Below, in pieces: positions 16,472-26,023 of a DNA stretch of 64,000 nt. A program made the translations under genes and the position numbers. How positions within the stretch are numbered: the first letter of the stretch is position 1; the number at the start of each line of letters is the position of its first letter. The notes under the pieces were generated by a model that saw nothing but the letters and a program-made list of their open reading frames with translations, was not told where the DNA came from and made no database searches. The DNA is from JAMXLO01 sp963850535 (GTDB lineage Bacteria > Pseudomonadota > Alphaproteobacteria > Acetobacterales > Acetobacteraceae). The stretch lies in the NCBI GenBank assembly GCA_963850535.1, contig CAWKMC010000021.1:153773-217772 (forward strand). The letters are read 5' to 3'.

Positions 16472-19037
16472 ATGACCGGAACATTGCCAGAACGCTTTGC
16501 CGGCTGGTTCGCGGCGCAGGGATGGGCGCCGCGACGCCACCAGCTGGCGATGCTGGATGCGGCACGGGCCGGAGAAAGCGCGCTGCTGATCGCGCCAACC
16601 GGCGGTGGCAAGACACTGGCCGGTTTCCTGCCAACTCTGGTGGAGCTAGCCGAGACGCCACGGGACGGGCTGCACACGATGTATATCAGTCCGCTCAAGG
16701 CCTTGGCGACTGACGTCGCGCGCAATCTGACGCGGCCGGTGCACGAGATGCGGCTGCCAGTGTCGGTAGAGACCCGGACCGGCGACACGCCGGCCAATCG
16801 CCGTACTCGGCAGCGGGTGGCACCTCCGAACATCCTGCTGACCACGCCCGAGAGCCTGGCGGTACTGCTGACCCTCCCGGATGCTCCGACGGTGTTCGCG
16901 GGCCTGTCGAGTGTGGTCATGGATGAGGTGCATGCGCTCGCCGGCACCAAGCGAGGCGACCAACTGGCACTGTGCGTGTCGCGGCTGATGACCCTGGCGC
17001 CGGGCTGCCGTCGGGTGGGGCTGTCGGCCACGGTGGCGCATCCTGCGGCGATACGCGCCTATGTGGCGGCCGAGAGGGTCATCGACGTACCGGATGGCGC
17101 GCCGCCTGAACTGAGGATGATGCTGCCAGAAGGCGAACTCTCTTGGTCCGGCCACATGGGCCTGGATGCCGCGGAGCAGGTGATGGCGCGCATCCGGGCA
17201 GCCGGCATGACTATCGTCTTCGTCAACACTCGCGCGCAGGCGGAATTGATGTTCCAGGCGCTGTGGCGACTGAACGAACCGACCCTGCCGATCGCGCTGC
17301 ACCACGGCTCGCTCGAGGTCGAACAGCGTCGGCGGGTCGAGGCGGCAATGGCGGGCGGCAAACTGCGCGCTGTCGTGGCAACCTCGTCGCTGGATCTGGG
17401 CATCGACTGGGGCGGTGTGGACCAGGTGATCCAGATCGGTGCACCGAAGGGCGTCTCACGCCTGCTGCAGCGCGTTGGGCGCGCCAATCACCGGATGGAT
17501 GAGGCGAGCCGCGCCATTCTCGTACCAGCCAATCGTTTCGAGGTGCTGGAATGCGAAGCCGCGATCGCTCGGTGTTGCCGGACACGAACTGGATGGCGAC
17601 CCGCCGCGGCCCGGCGGCCTGGACGTGCTCGCGCAACACCTGCTGGGGCTGGCCTGTTCCGCGCCGTTCCACCCGGAAGAGGTGTTCGAGGAGGTGCGGC
17701 GGACCGCGCCTTATGCGGAACTGTCGCGCCAAGATTTCGACGACGTGCTGATGTTCGTCGAGAACGGCGGCTACGCGCTCGCGGCGTATGACCGTTGGCG
17801 CAAGCTGTTTCGCGACAGCGAGGGCCGCGTGCACGTGCGCAGCGAACGCGTCGCGCGCCAGCACCGGATGAACATCGGCACGATCGTCGAGGCGCCGTTG
17901 ATCAGGGTGCGGCTGGCGGGGAAACGGCGGCCCGGGCCGGTGCTGGGCGAGGTCGAAGAGAACTTCGTCAACACACTGCGGCCGGGCGATACCTTCATGT
18001 TCGCGGGACGGCTGCTCAAGTTCCTGCGGCTGCATGAGAACGCGGCGGAATGCGCCGAAGGCGGAACCGGCGAGCCGATGGTGCCCGCCTACCAAGGTGG
18101 CCGGCTGCCCTTGACCACGAATCTGGCCAACCGTGTGCGCGGGTTGCTGCAGGATCCGGCCAACTGGGGGCTGTTTCCCGACGGTGTGCAAGCATGGCTG
18201 AAGCTGCAGCGGGCACGCTCGCGCCTGCCCGGCCGCAGTGATCTGTTGGTGGAGACATTTCCGCGCGGCGATCGCTGGTACCTGGTGGCGTATTGCTTCG
18301 AGGGACGCAATGCGCATCAAACGCTGGGCATGCTGCTGACCAGGCGAATGGAGCGGGCAGGGTATGCGCCGCTTGGTTTCGTCGCCACCGACTACGTGCT
18401 TGGCATCTGGTCGGCGGAGCAGCCGCGCGACGTCGCGAAGCTGTTCGACCAGGACATGCTGGGAGATGACCTGGAGGCCTGGCTGGCGGAAAGCTCGATG
18501 CTGCGGCGGACATTCCGCAATGTGGCGGTGATCGCGGGACTGATCGAGCGGCACCATCCCGGTGCGGAGAAGACGCGCAAGCAGGTGACGGTGAATTCGG
18601 ATCTGATCTACGACGTGCTGCGCCGGCACCAGCCGGATCACATCCTGCTGCGGGCGACGCGTGCCGATGCGGCGGGTGGGCTGACCGACCTGTCACGAAT
18701 TGCCGGGATGCTGGCGCGGGTGAAGGGGCGGATCGTGCACATGGTGCTGTCACGCGTGTCGCCGCTTGCTGTGCCGGTGCTGTTGGAGATCGGCCGTGAG
18801 AGCGTGCGCACGCGGGATGACGAGGAGAAGCTGCTTGCGGAGGCAGAGGCAATCATCGCGGAGGCGACGGCGGAGCAAGAACCTCGCCTCAACTCCACTT
18901 TCCACACGGGCGCCTCGCTCGGCCAAGCCTCGGAACACGACGCGGCCCGTCCAAGCGCGCTTGTTCACCTGATTGCAGAGCGGAGCCCGACAAACTCCGT
19001 GCTCGCTTCCAGCGTGCGGTGTAAGAAGTCACGTTGA
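16472..19037 (+). CDS. Ligase-associated DEXH-box helicase (Lhr-Core type), one frameshift
   Basis: Superfamily 2 helicase: Walker A APTGGGKT at residues 41-48, DEVH box at 151-154, GLSATVAHP, VFVNTRAQAELMF, SSLDLGIDWGGVDQVIQ and LLQRVGRANHR (motif VI). Near 17565 the frame changes, and the C-terminal part (VAGHELDGDPPRPGG, FHPEEVFEEVRR, then the winged-helix and Lhr-type beta-barrel region, ending in EAEAIIAEATAEQEP) continues in another frame to a stop at 19037. The last 50 residues look less family-like, so the true end could be earlier. The restored length of about 850 residues fits the family. In related loci it works with the MBL exonuclease, a ligase and PdeM in DNA repair. Confidence 0.91.
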
Positions 19038-19061
19038 AGATAAGACTTTCCGGGGGGCTTC

Positions 19062-20510
19062 ATGCTGAAGACGGGATCGGAGTACCTCGCCCAACTACGT
19101 GACGGCAGAGCCGTATATGTTGGAAGCGAGCGTATCGATGATGTCACCAGTCATCCGGCATTCAAGAACGCCGCGCATTCCATTGCGGAACTCTATGACC
19201 TAAAGGCTTCGTCGGGGCATCGCGATGCGATGTCCTTTCAGGAAGGTGGTCACAGCTATAGCGCCTATTACCTTCAGCCCAAAACCAAAGCGGATCTGTC
19301 GCGCCGAAACGAGACCCACTACCGAATTGCTGACTATAGCTACGGCCTGCTCGGCCGGTCGCCGGATCATGTCGCGTCGTTCGTCACCGGAATGTCGCTG
19401 CGACCCGAGGTCTTTGGCAGATATGCCGACAACATCGCTGGTTACTACCGCCATATGCGGGACAACGACATATTCGCCGCTTACGCCGTGCTGCCGCCAC
19501 AAGCAGCCCGCAATCCTGAGTTCTTTCAGCGTCGAAGCCTGCCTGTTCCAACGTTGCGCGTTGTTCGCGAGACTGACCGGGGTCTCGTCATATCCGGCAT
19601 GAAGATGTTGGCAACCGGTGCCATTCTCGCCAACGAGATCTGGATCGGCAACGTTCACCCGCTGGCGCCGGACCGGCTGGCGGAGTCGGTGACGTGTGCC
19701 GTTCCAGTGAATTCTGCCGGCTTGGCATTGTGGTCGCGCAAGCCGTTTGAGCCGAATGTTGCACGTGAGGATCGGACGGGCCTTTGACGTATCGGTTCGA
19801 CGAGACCGACGCCATGGTCGTGTGCGACAATGTGGAAGTGCCGTGGGAGCGCGTTTTCGTCCACAACGACGTTGGCCTGTCGCGCGCAATTTACTTTGAA
19901 ACGCCTGCCCACTGCTTTGGCAACCACCAATCCAATGTTCGCTTCCACGCCAAGCTGCGGTTGCTCGTGGGCCTTGCCAGCAAACTGACGCAAGCATCCG
20001 GCGCGGACGGCATTCCCTCTGTGATGGAGACGCTCGGACGTTTGGCATTCGCTGGAGGCACTGCTCGCCGGCGTGATCGCAGGGCAGATCAGCATGGCAG
20101 AGGACTGGCCAACCGGATTCATGACCTTCAATAGGCGAATGATGTATGCCGCATTGAACTGGTGCACCGAGAATCACTCGCCGATTATCGATTGTCTGCG
20201 CGACCTCTGTGGTGGCGGCGTGTTTCAGATCCCGGCTGATGCCTCAGTCATGGATGACCCGAGGCTGCGTGAGGTCTTCGAAGCCTACTGGGTTACGCCA
20301 CAATTGACCGCCGGCGACAGAATGAAGCTGTTCCGTCTGGCGTGGGATCTCATCGGCTCCGAATTCGCCGGGCGGCATCAACAATATGAAAAGTTCTATG
20401 CCGGCCCGCCAATTGCGGTACACAACTATAATTTCACGGTGGCGCCCTGGGATGAGTTCAACGCGATCGTGGATAGGCTGCTCGCCGAAGCCGGCGAAAG
20501 GGTTGGCTGA
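19062..20510 (+). CDS. HpaB-like 4-hydroxyphenylacetate 3-hydroxylase family flavoprotein, two frameshifts
   Basis: Flavin-dependent monooxygenase, large (FADH2-using) component family. N-terminal: LKTGSEYLAQLRDGRAVYVGSERI, HPAFKNAAHSIAELYDL, then RSPDHVASFVTGM, MKMLATGAILANEIWIG. Frame changes near 19778 (after DRTG, continuing PLTYRFDETDAMVVCDNVEVPWERVFVHND) and near 20058 (continuing LEALLAGVIAGQISMAED). The C-terminus contains RMMYAALNWCTENHSPIIDCLRDLCGGGVFQIP. The restored length of about 483 residues matches the family. No flavin reductase (HpaC) is adjacent. It stands 24 bases after the helicase and 49 before pdeM, so it interrupts the repair locus in the same direction. Confidence 0.86.
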
Positions 20511-20559
20511 GTGAAAGGCACTTACTTGCACGCGCTGGGCAACAGCTGACTTTGCCGAC

Positions 20560-21246
20560 ATGACTGGAGCACCGATCCACCTCGCTGGCGAGCGACTGAT
20601 GCTGGATCCGGCCGGGGTGCTGTACTGGCCAGCGACCAGCCTGCTTGTGGTGTCCGATCTGCATCTGGAGAAGGGGTCGTCGTATGCTCGCCGCGGGCAG
20701 CTGCTGCCGCCCTGGGACACGCATGCGACACTGGATCGGCTGACCCTGCTGCTGCGACGGTATCGGCCGCGCATCGTGGTGGCACTGGGCGACAGCTTCC
20801 ATGACAGCGATGGCGCATCGCGACTGCCGGCCGGCGAACTCGCACGACTGCGCGCAATGACCGAGGCGCACCGGTTTGTCTGGGTGAAGGGCAACCACGA
20901 TCCCACCCCGCCGAATGGCGTCGGTGGCGAGTGGGTCGAGGCGTTCAGCACTGCGACGCTGGTGCTGCGGCACCAGGCGCTCGCCGGAGCAGAGGGGGAG
21001 GTCTCGGGGCACCATCACCCCAAGGCCACTGTCCCTGCGCGCGGCACGACGGTCAGCAGGCCCTGCTTTGTCAGCAACGCGCGGCGGGTCGTGATGCCGG
21101 CGTTCGGCGCCTACACCGGGGGCATGGACGTCCGCGAACCGGCGATTTCCCGGCTGTTCCCGCGCGGTGGGCGGGTGTTCCTGCTAGGCAAGGAACGGCT
21201 GTTCAGCTTTACACTTAGCTTCCCACTGGGGACGCTCCGCGCCTAG
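20560..21246 (+). CDS. pdeM: Ligase-associated DNA damage response endonuclease PdeM
   Basis: A 228-residue metallophosphoesterase with all binuclear-metal motifs: DLHLEKG (Asp33, His35), LGDSFHD (Asp78), GNHD (111-114) and GHHHPK (His151-153). DLHLEKGSSYARRG and GDSFHD are typical of the ligase-associated PdeM family. It is the third component of the repair locus whose exonuclease and helicase lie upstream. The first ORF codons give a reasonable N-terminus (MTGAPIHLAGERLML). Confidence 0.92.
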   Translation: MTGAPIHLAGERLMLDPAGVLYWPATSLLVVSDLHLEKGSSYARRGQLLPPWDTHATLDRLTLLLRRYRPRIVVALGDSFHDSDGASRLPAGELARLRAMTEAHRFVWVKGNHDPTPPNGVGGEWVEAFSTATLVLRHQALAGAEGEVSGHHHPKATVPARGTTVSRPCFVSNARRVVMPAFGAYTGGMDVREPAISRLFPRGGRVFLLGKERLFSFTLSFPLGTLRA

Positions 21247-21257
21247 GCTGCAGCGAC

Positions 21258-21935
21258 ATGCCAGGCCGGTCCATCCCACAGGGCGCCCCCATCCGGGTGG
21301 TTGGCGACGTGCACGGCGACGCGACCGCGTTCAGCTATGCCGCCGCCACGGACCGCTTCGTGGTGCAACTGGGCGATCTGACCGATTACGGCCCCGACAA
21401 CGCGGGCGCGCTCAGGATCATGTTTCGCATAATCGACGAGGGCCGTGGGCTGTTCCTGTTGGGCAACCATGATCTGAAGTTGGCGCGGTTCCTGGCGGGT
21501 CATCCGGTGCGCAACGAAGCAACTCTGGACGCAACGCTGGCGCAGCTCGACGATGCATTGCGAGAGCGGATCGTCGCCGAGGTTGCATTGGCGCCGGCGT
21601 GGCTGCAGCGCGACGGCGCAGTATTCGTGCACGGCGGCTTTCACACGGCGATGCTGAATGCACCGGCGCCGGAGCATAGGCTGGATCGCGCGCATGGGGT
21701 GCTTGCCCGCGCATTGTACGGCGAGCCGACCGGGCGTATCCAGCCGGACGGCTATCCAGAGCGCAGCCTGCGCTGGGTTGACCGCATTCCGGCCGGGATC
21801 ACGGTGTATTGCGGGCACGACCGGCGCAGTTCGGACGGGCGTCCCTATATCCGCCGCGGCGTCGCCGGCGGGTCGGCGGTGTTTCTCGACACCGGCGCGG
21901 GCAAGGGAGGCCACCTGTCATGGATCGATCTCTGA
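21258..21935 (+). CDS. Metallophosphoesterase (calcineurin-like)
   Basis: A 225-residue protein with GDVHGD (Asp17, His19), LGDLTDYGPDN, LGNHD and a C-terminal YCGHDRRSS, so a complete phosphoesterase site of the Ser/Thr phosphatase or diadenosine-tetraphosphatase type. It starts 11 bases after pdeM and its end overlaps the SDR gene start by 16 bases. The GHD in place of the usual GHT/GHxH is worth noting. Substrate unknown. Confidence 0.85.
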   Translation: MPGRSIPQGAPIRVVGDVHGDATAFSYAAATDRFVVQLGDLTDYGPDNAGALRIMFRIIDEGRGLFLLGNHDLKLARFLAGHPVRNEATLDATLAQLDDALRERIVAEVALAPAWLQRDGAVFVHGGFHTAMLNAPAPEHRLDRAHGVLARALYGEPTGRIQPDGYPERSLRWVDRIPAGITVYCGHDRRSSDGRPYIRRGVAGGSAVFLDTGAGKGGHLSWIDL

Positions 21936-22630
21936 AGGTCGCGCTGGTCACCGGTGGCGCGCACGGCATCGGCGCCGCGATTGCGGTCAGGCTGGCGCGC
22001 GAGAGCTGGCGCGTTGTGGTAGCTGATCTCGATCCGCGCGGTGGCGCGCCTGTCGATGGACGATATGTGGCCTGCGACGTCGCAGACGAAATCGCGGTGA
22101 ATGCGCTGATCGCCGAGGTGGCGGGGCAGGAGGGGCGACTGGACGCACTGGTTTGCAATGCGGGCGTCAACGTCCGCAAGCCCATCGCTGAGCTGTCGCT
22201 GGCTGAGTGGTCGCACGTCATCGGCACCAATCTCACCAGCACCTTTCTGCTGGCGCGTGCTGGCGAACGGATGCTGCGCGCCAGCAAGGGAGCCGTCGTG
22301 ACGATTGCATCCACGCGTGCGCATATGTCGGAGGCGAACACCGAAGCTTATGCTGCATCGAAGGGCGGGCTGGTGGCGTTGACCCACGCATTATCGATCA
22401 GCCTGTCGCCCGAAGTAAGGGTGAACTGCATCAGCCCCGGCTGGATCTTCACCAAGGGCGATTCGCCCCGTGCGGAGGACGATGCGTTTCATCCGGCCGG
22501 CCGCGTCGGAACGCCGGAAGATATTGCGGCACTCACCGCATTTCTGGTTGGTCCCGACAGCGGCTTCATCACCGGGGCTGAGTTTGTCGTCGATGGCGGC
22601 GTGACGCGGAAGATGATCTATCCGGAGTGA
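21920..22630 (+). CDS. Short-chain dehydrogenase/reductase
   Basis: A 236-residue classical SDR: VALVTGGAHGIGAAIAVRLA (Rossmann motif TGGxxGIG), ADLDPRGG, CNAGVN, catalytic Ser in TIASTRAHMS, YAASKGG (Tyr and Lys), and SPGWIFTKG. The ATG at 21920 has a good ribosome binding site (gggagg, 21905-21910) and lies inside the end of the metallophosphoesterase gene. NAD(P)-dependent oxidoreductase; the substrate is not determinable. Confidence 0.92.
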   Translation: MDRSLKVALVTGGAHGIGAAIAVRLARESWRVVVADLDPRGGAPVDGRYVACDVADEIAVNALIAEVAGQEGRLDALVCNAGVNVRKPIAELSLAEWSHVIGTNLTSTFLLARAGERMLRASKGAVVTIASTRAHMSEANTEAYAASKGGLVALTHALSISLSPEVRVNCISPGWIFTKGDSPRAEDDAFHPAGRVGTPEDIAALTAFLVGPDSGFITGAEFVVDGGVTRKMIYPE

Positions 22631-22639
22631 GGCTGGTTT

Positions 22640-22789
22640 CTAACGCACCAGGTGCGGCCATATACCGGTTAAGCCGATGATGATCAGATATAGCGCGACG
22701 ATGATGTTGAGCAGCCGTGGGATAATGAGGATCAGAATGCCGGCGATGAGCGCAATCAGTGGCTGAAGTACAATCACGTTGATTGTCAT
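22640..22789 (-). CDS. DUF3096 family small membrane protein
   Basis: A 49-residue protein below common length cut-offs, with start ATG at 22789 behind taggagaacccg and stop TAG at 22640. Nearly the whole protein is two hydrophobic helices with a short turn (PLIALIAGILILIIPRLLN and IIVALYLIIIGLTGIW). The ALIAGILILI-PRLLN-IVA-YLIIIGL pattern is that of DUF3096, a small inner-membrane family of unknown role. It is convergent with the upstream SDR gene. Confidence 0.84.
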   Translation of the reverse strand: MTINVIVLQPLIALIAGILILIIPRLLNIIVALYLIIIGLTGIWPHLVR

Positions 22790-23031
22790 CGGGTTCTCCT
22801 ACAGGGAAATACCAGTGCCCAGTCGATTCGGCACTCGGTGCCAAGCTCCCTTGCCACCCGCAGCGTGGCGTCGGTCGCCTTCCGGGCGCTGGGTTCGACG
22901 TCCGGTCGGCCCCGATCGGCATTGCGTGCTCCCATTCTATTCAACAAATCGCTGCGCATATAACATGCACATTACGGGTCAGCCATCGCTGATCAACGTT
23001 CGGCGCGCGCGAAGCTGGAGGAGCGATCAGC

Positions 23032-24075
23032 ATGTCCTACCCAACCTACCTGCTGCCGACCACTGTCGTCGGCAGCTATCCGCAGCCGGACTGGCTGGTC
23101 GATCGCGCGGGCCTGCACGCGCACGGTGTGCCACGGGTGCATGCACACGACATTTGGCGCATTCCCGAACCGTTGCTGGAACAGGCACAGGACGATGCAA
23201 CGATCCTGGCGATACGCGACATGGAGCGCGCCGGCATCGACATCGTCACCGACGGCGAGATCCGCCGCGAAAGCTACTCCAACCGCTTCGCCCTCGCGCT
23301 GGATGGAATCGACTCCGATACCCCCGGCGAAGTCACCGCGCAGTTCAATCGCGCCACCCCTGTGCCGCGCGTAGTCGGCAAGATCCGCCGCCGCGAACCG
23401 GTGGAGCTGCGCGACGTGCAGTTCCTGCTGCGCCAGACCGATCGCGCGACCAAGATCACACTGCCCGGTCCATTCACACTCTCGCGTCAGGCGAAGAACG
23501 AGCACTACAAGGACGAGGCCGAACTGACGATGGACTATGCCGTCGCAGTGAATGAGGAACTGCGTGATTTGAAGGCGGCGGGCATCGATGTGATCCAGCT
23601 CGATGAACCCTGGGTTCGCACCGATCCTGACAAGGCGCTTCGCTACGGTATCCCGGCGATCAATCGCGCACTGGAGGGCATCGATGGTCCGACAGTGGTG
23701 CATATCTGCTTCGGCTACGCCGCCGTGGTGAAGCAGCAGAAGCCGACCGGCTACAGCTTTCTGCCACAGCTGGCCGATACCGTCGCACAGCAGATCTCGA
23801 TAGAGGCGGCACAACCGAAACTCGACCTCGGCGTGCTGCGTGACCTGTCGCACAAGCAAATCATGCTGGGCGTGCTCGATCTCGGCGATACGAATGTAGA
23901 GACACCCGAGACCGTCGCCGATCGCATCCGTGCCGGCCTGAGGTATGTCGCGCCGGACCGGCTGATCCCCGCGCCCGATTGCGGCATGAAGTACCTGCCG
24001 CGCGACGTCGCCTTCGGCAAGCTCCGTTCGCTCGCCGAAGGCGCCGCCATCGTGCGTCGCGAACTGGCCGGATAG
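23032..24075 (+). CDS. Cobalamin-independent methionine synthase family protein (MetE C-terminal core only)
   Basis: A 347-residue (beta/alpha)8 protein matching the catalytic half of MetE: TTVVGSYPQPDWL, VTDGEIRRESYSNRFA, LPGPFTLSR, DVIQLDEPWVRT and the zinc ligands His and Cys in VVHICFGY plus the Cys in PAPDCGMKYLP. It lacks the N-terminal duplicated half of full MetE. Such core-MetE proteins transfer methyl groups to thiols such as homocysteine, sometimes from corrinoid proteins; here the donor is unknown. Strong ribosome binding site (ggaggagcgatcagcATG). The 240 bases upstream show no riboswitch I can identify. Confidence 0.88.
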   Translation: MSYPTYLLPTTVVGSYPQPDWLVDRAGLHAHGVPRVHAHDIWRIPEPLLEQAQDDATILAIRDMERAGIDIVTDGEIRRESYSNRFALALDGIDSDTPGEVTAQFNRATPVPRVVGKIRRREPVELRDVQFLLRQTDRATKITLPGPFTLSRQAKNEHYKDEAELTMDYAVAVNEELRDLKAAGIDVIQLDEPWVRTDPDKALRYGIPAINRALEGIDGPTVVHICFGYAAVVKQQKPTGYSFLPQLADTVAQQISIEAAQPKLDLGVLRDLSHKQIMLGVLDLGDTNVETPETVADRIRAGLRYVAPDRLIPAPDCGMKYLPRDVAFGKLRSLAEGAAIVRRELAG

Positions 24076-24081
24076 CGCCGG

Positions 24082-24789
24082 CTATTCGACCAGCCGTAGT
24101 TCCGCCGCCCTTCTGCCGGGCAGCGGCCGCAGCATGAACGCCTCCACAGGCTGCGGCACGTTCTTCAGCATCAACGCGCCGAGTGCTTCGAACGACAGGC
24201 CCAGACGATCGCCTGCCCGCTCGTGCGCGGCGCGCGAAATGCAGATACCGCCAGGCGGACACACCTCCTGCAGTCGCACAGCGATGATGATTCCGCTGCC
24301 GTGGAAGTCGCGCCCATCGCGGATGACATCCCCCAGATCGACCCCGACGCGCAGGCGCAGGCTGTTGTCCTCCGGCCAACCGTCATTGTGCCGCGCCAGT
24401 TCGTACTGCATGGCGACGGCGCACCTCACCGCTCCGCTGACGCTGTCGAACGTGACCAGCATTGAATCCCCCGCGGTCTGCACGACATGGCCGCCATGCG
24501 CGCGGATGGCTGGCCTGATCAGCCTATGCATGTTGTGCAGCCGAGCGACGGTCCCTGTATCATCGCGATGAAACAGCCGGCTGTAGCCCACCACGTCGGC
24601 ATATAGAGCGGCCATCAGTCGGCCTGCGCGCCGGCTCCACCACGCCGACCGACGGGTCGGTCCAGACGATACGCGCAAGGTGGGCGCAGACCGGTCATCG
24701 CCGGGAAGAGAGTCCCTGAACGATAAGGCAGGAACCGGCTTTGGTTGATACACATCCAGGAATCGCCGCAGCATGACACGTCTCAGCAC
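24082..24789 (-). CDS. Class III adenylate/guanylate cyclase domain protein
   Basis: A 235-residue protein. After a short basic N-terminus comes a class III nucleotide cyclase domain: ALYADVVGYSRLFHRDD (first metal Asp), GGHVVQTAGDSMLVTFDSV (second metal Asp), LRLRVGVDLGDVIRDGRDFHGSGIIIAVRLQ, and the C-terminal LKNVPQPVEAFMLRP. There is no visible sensor domain or membrane helix. It would make cAMP or cGMP. It is convergent with the MetE-like gene, with a gap of 6 bases. Confidence 0.86.
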   Translation of the reverse strand: MLRRVMLRRFLDVYQPKPVPALSFRDSLPGDDRSAPTLRVSSGPTRRSAWWSRRAGRLMAALYADVVGYSRLFHRDDTGTVARLHNMHRLIRPAIRAHGGHVVQTAGDSMLVTFDSVSGAVRCAVAMQYELARHNDGWPEDNSLRLRVGVDLGDVIRDGRDFHGSGIIIAVRLQEVCPPGGICISRAAHERAGDRLGLSFEALGALMLKNVPQPVEAFMLRPLPGRRAAELRLVE

Positions 24790-24827
24790 TTTCAGTGCGA
24801 AGCAGAAGGAAGCTGATTGGAATGAAA

Positions 24828-24855
24828 AGGCCCCGTCCGGTGGCTGGCGGGGCCT
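24828..24855 (-). terminator. Hairpin terminator candidate
   Basis: A perfect 8-bp stem (aggccccg 24828-24835, cggggcct 24848-24855) with a 12-base loop, flanked on the minus strand by a T-rich tract (ttttcatt). It could end minus-strand transcription of the luciferase-like/efflux operon starting at 28.4 kb. The 304 bases from 24790 to 25093 have no gene. Confidence 0.5.
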
Positions 24856-25059
24856 GAGCGCTGCTAGCTAACGAACGCAGCTAGAGCGCTTGCGACCCCG
24901 AACCCGCAGCCATGCGGACCAGACGCGTAAGACAAACAGCAATGAAACGCAGGGCGTCCATGCGGGCCGGTTAGCATGATCTGTGTCGAATTCCGAAGCG
25001 AAAGTGCATCCGGCAGATCACAGAATTGCGAGGTGCCGGATCGTTCCCATTCGCGCCGA

Positions 25060-25082
25060 TTGGAGCAGCAATGTTGCTCCAA
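25060..25082 (-). terminator. Hairpin right after the luciferase-like oxidoreductase gene
   Basis: Perfect 8-bp inverted repeat (ttggagca 25060-25067, tgctccaa 25075-25082), loop 7, beginning 11 bases past the stop of the minus-strand gene at 25094. No T tract, so termination is uncertain. Confidence 0.4.
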
Positions 25083-25093
25083 CTCGGCGTCTG

Positions 25094-26011
25094 CTATGCC
25101 AATCCCACTACCTCGGCCAAAGCCTGCATCTGCTCCTCATACCGCGACACCGGATTGAGCAGCAGGTGGTTTGCACCCATTGCGACCACTTCCTCCAGTC
25201 TTGCACGCACCTGCTCTGGCGTGCCGTGAATGCCGGATGCATCGGTCCCGGGAGGATTGTGGTAAACGTCGGTGAACCAGCGGTGCAGTTCAGCACGCGC
25301 CACCTCCGGATCTTCGTCCACTGCCATGAAGATCCGCTTCGAAATCGGATATGTCGCTGGATCGCGCCCCGCCTTCTCCAGCGCCTCGCGCAACAGCGGC
25401 ACCGAGCGGGCAAATTCAGCGATGCTGGAACCGCCCGAACCCATCCATCCATCGGCGATGGATGCGGCGCGCCGCACAGCGTCTGGATGTCCGACGCCCA
25501 TCCAGATCGGCAGTGGGGTCTGCACCGGCTTGGGCCACATCGTGTCGCCCCCCAGGTGATAGAACCGACCCTGATGCTCCACTTTCTGTTGCGTCCACAA
25601 GGCACGGATCAGCGCCACCTCTTCGCGGAACCGGGCAACCCGGCCTGCCTCCGGCACCTCGAATTGCCGGTAGTGGTGCTCGCGTCCCAGCCCCACGCCA
25701 AGGATCGCCCGACCACCACTGAGATGATCCAGCGTTGCCCACTGATGGGCCACCATCAACGGACTGTGGATGGCCAGGACCACCACCGATGCACCGAGCC
25801 GGATGCGCGTCGTCACTGCCGCCGCGTAGGTCAGCGCCACGACTGGATCGAAGCACGTAACGTGGTCCAACGTGTTCTCGGTGACCCATAGATCACGGAA
25901 GCCCAGCGCTTCAGCCCGCTGCGCCACGGCGCGCACCGACGCGACATCGATCGCATCCGGCGACCGATGCGGCAACGACATGCCGAACGCTATCCGATCC
26001 TTCAACGCCAT
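25094..26011 (-). CDS. LLM-class (luciferase-like) oxidoreductase
   Basis: A 305-residue luciferase-like protein: AQRAEALGFRDLWVTENTLDHVTCFDPVVALTYAAA, TRIRLGASVVVLAIHSPLMVAHQWATLDHLSGGRAILGVGLG (given here in parts), PLPIWMGVGHPDAVRRAA and EQVRARLEEVVAMGANHLLLNP. The SGGRAILGVGLG motif is typical of F420- or FMN-dependent members. It follows the MFS efflux gene by 12 bases on the same strand, so the oxidoreductase and exporter are probably one operon. Confidence 0.92.
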   Translation of the reverse strand: MALKDRIAFGMSLPHRSPDAIDVASVRAVAQRAEALGFRDLWVTENTLDHVTCFDPVVALTYAAAVTTRIRLGASVVVLAIHSPLMVAHQWATLDHLSGGRAILGVGLGREHHYRQFEVPEAGRVARFREEVALIRALWTQQKVEHQGRFYHLGGDTMWPKPVQTPLPIWMGVGHPDAVRRAASIADGWMGSGGSSIAEFARSVPLLREALEKAGRDPATYPISKRIFMAVDEDPEVARAELHRWFTDVYHNPPGTDASGIHGTPEQVRARLEEVVAMGANHLLLNPVSRYEEQMQALAEVVGLA

Positions 26012-26023
26012 TACGAAATCCCC

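Noticed and set aside
17223..18641. A 472-codon open frame on the minus strand across the helicase gene
   Set aside because: It is antisense to the helicase, has no recognisable domain, and its length is expected from the high GC content and codon bias of the helicase frame.
22790..23031. A possible riboswitch upstream of the MetE-like gene
   Set aside because: Upstream of a methionine-synthesis-type gene I looked for SAM or cobalamin elements and saw no conserved core; only ordinary GC-rich sequence and a ribosome binding site.
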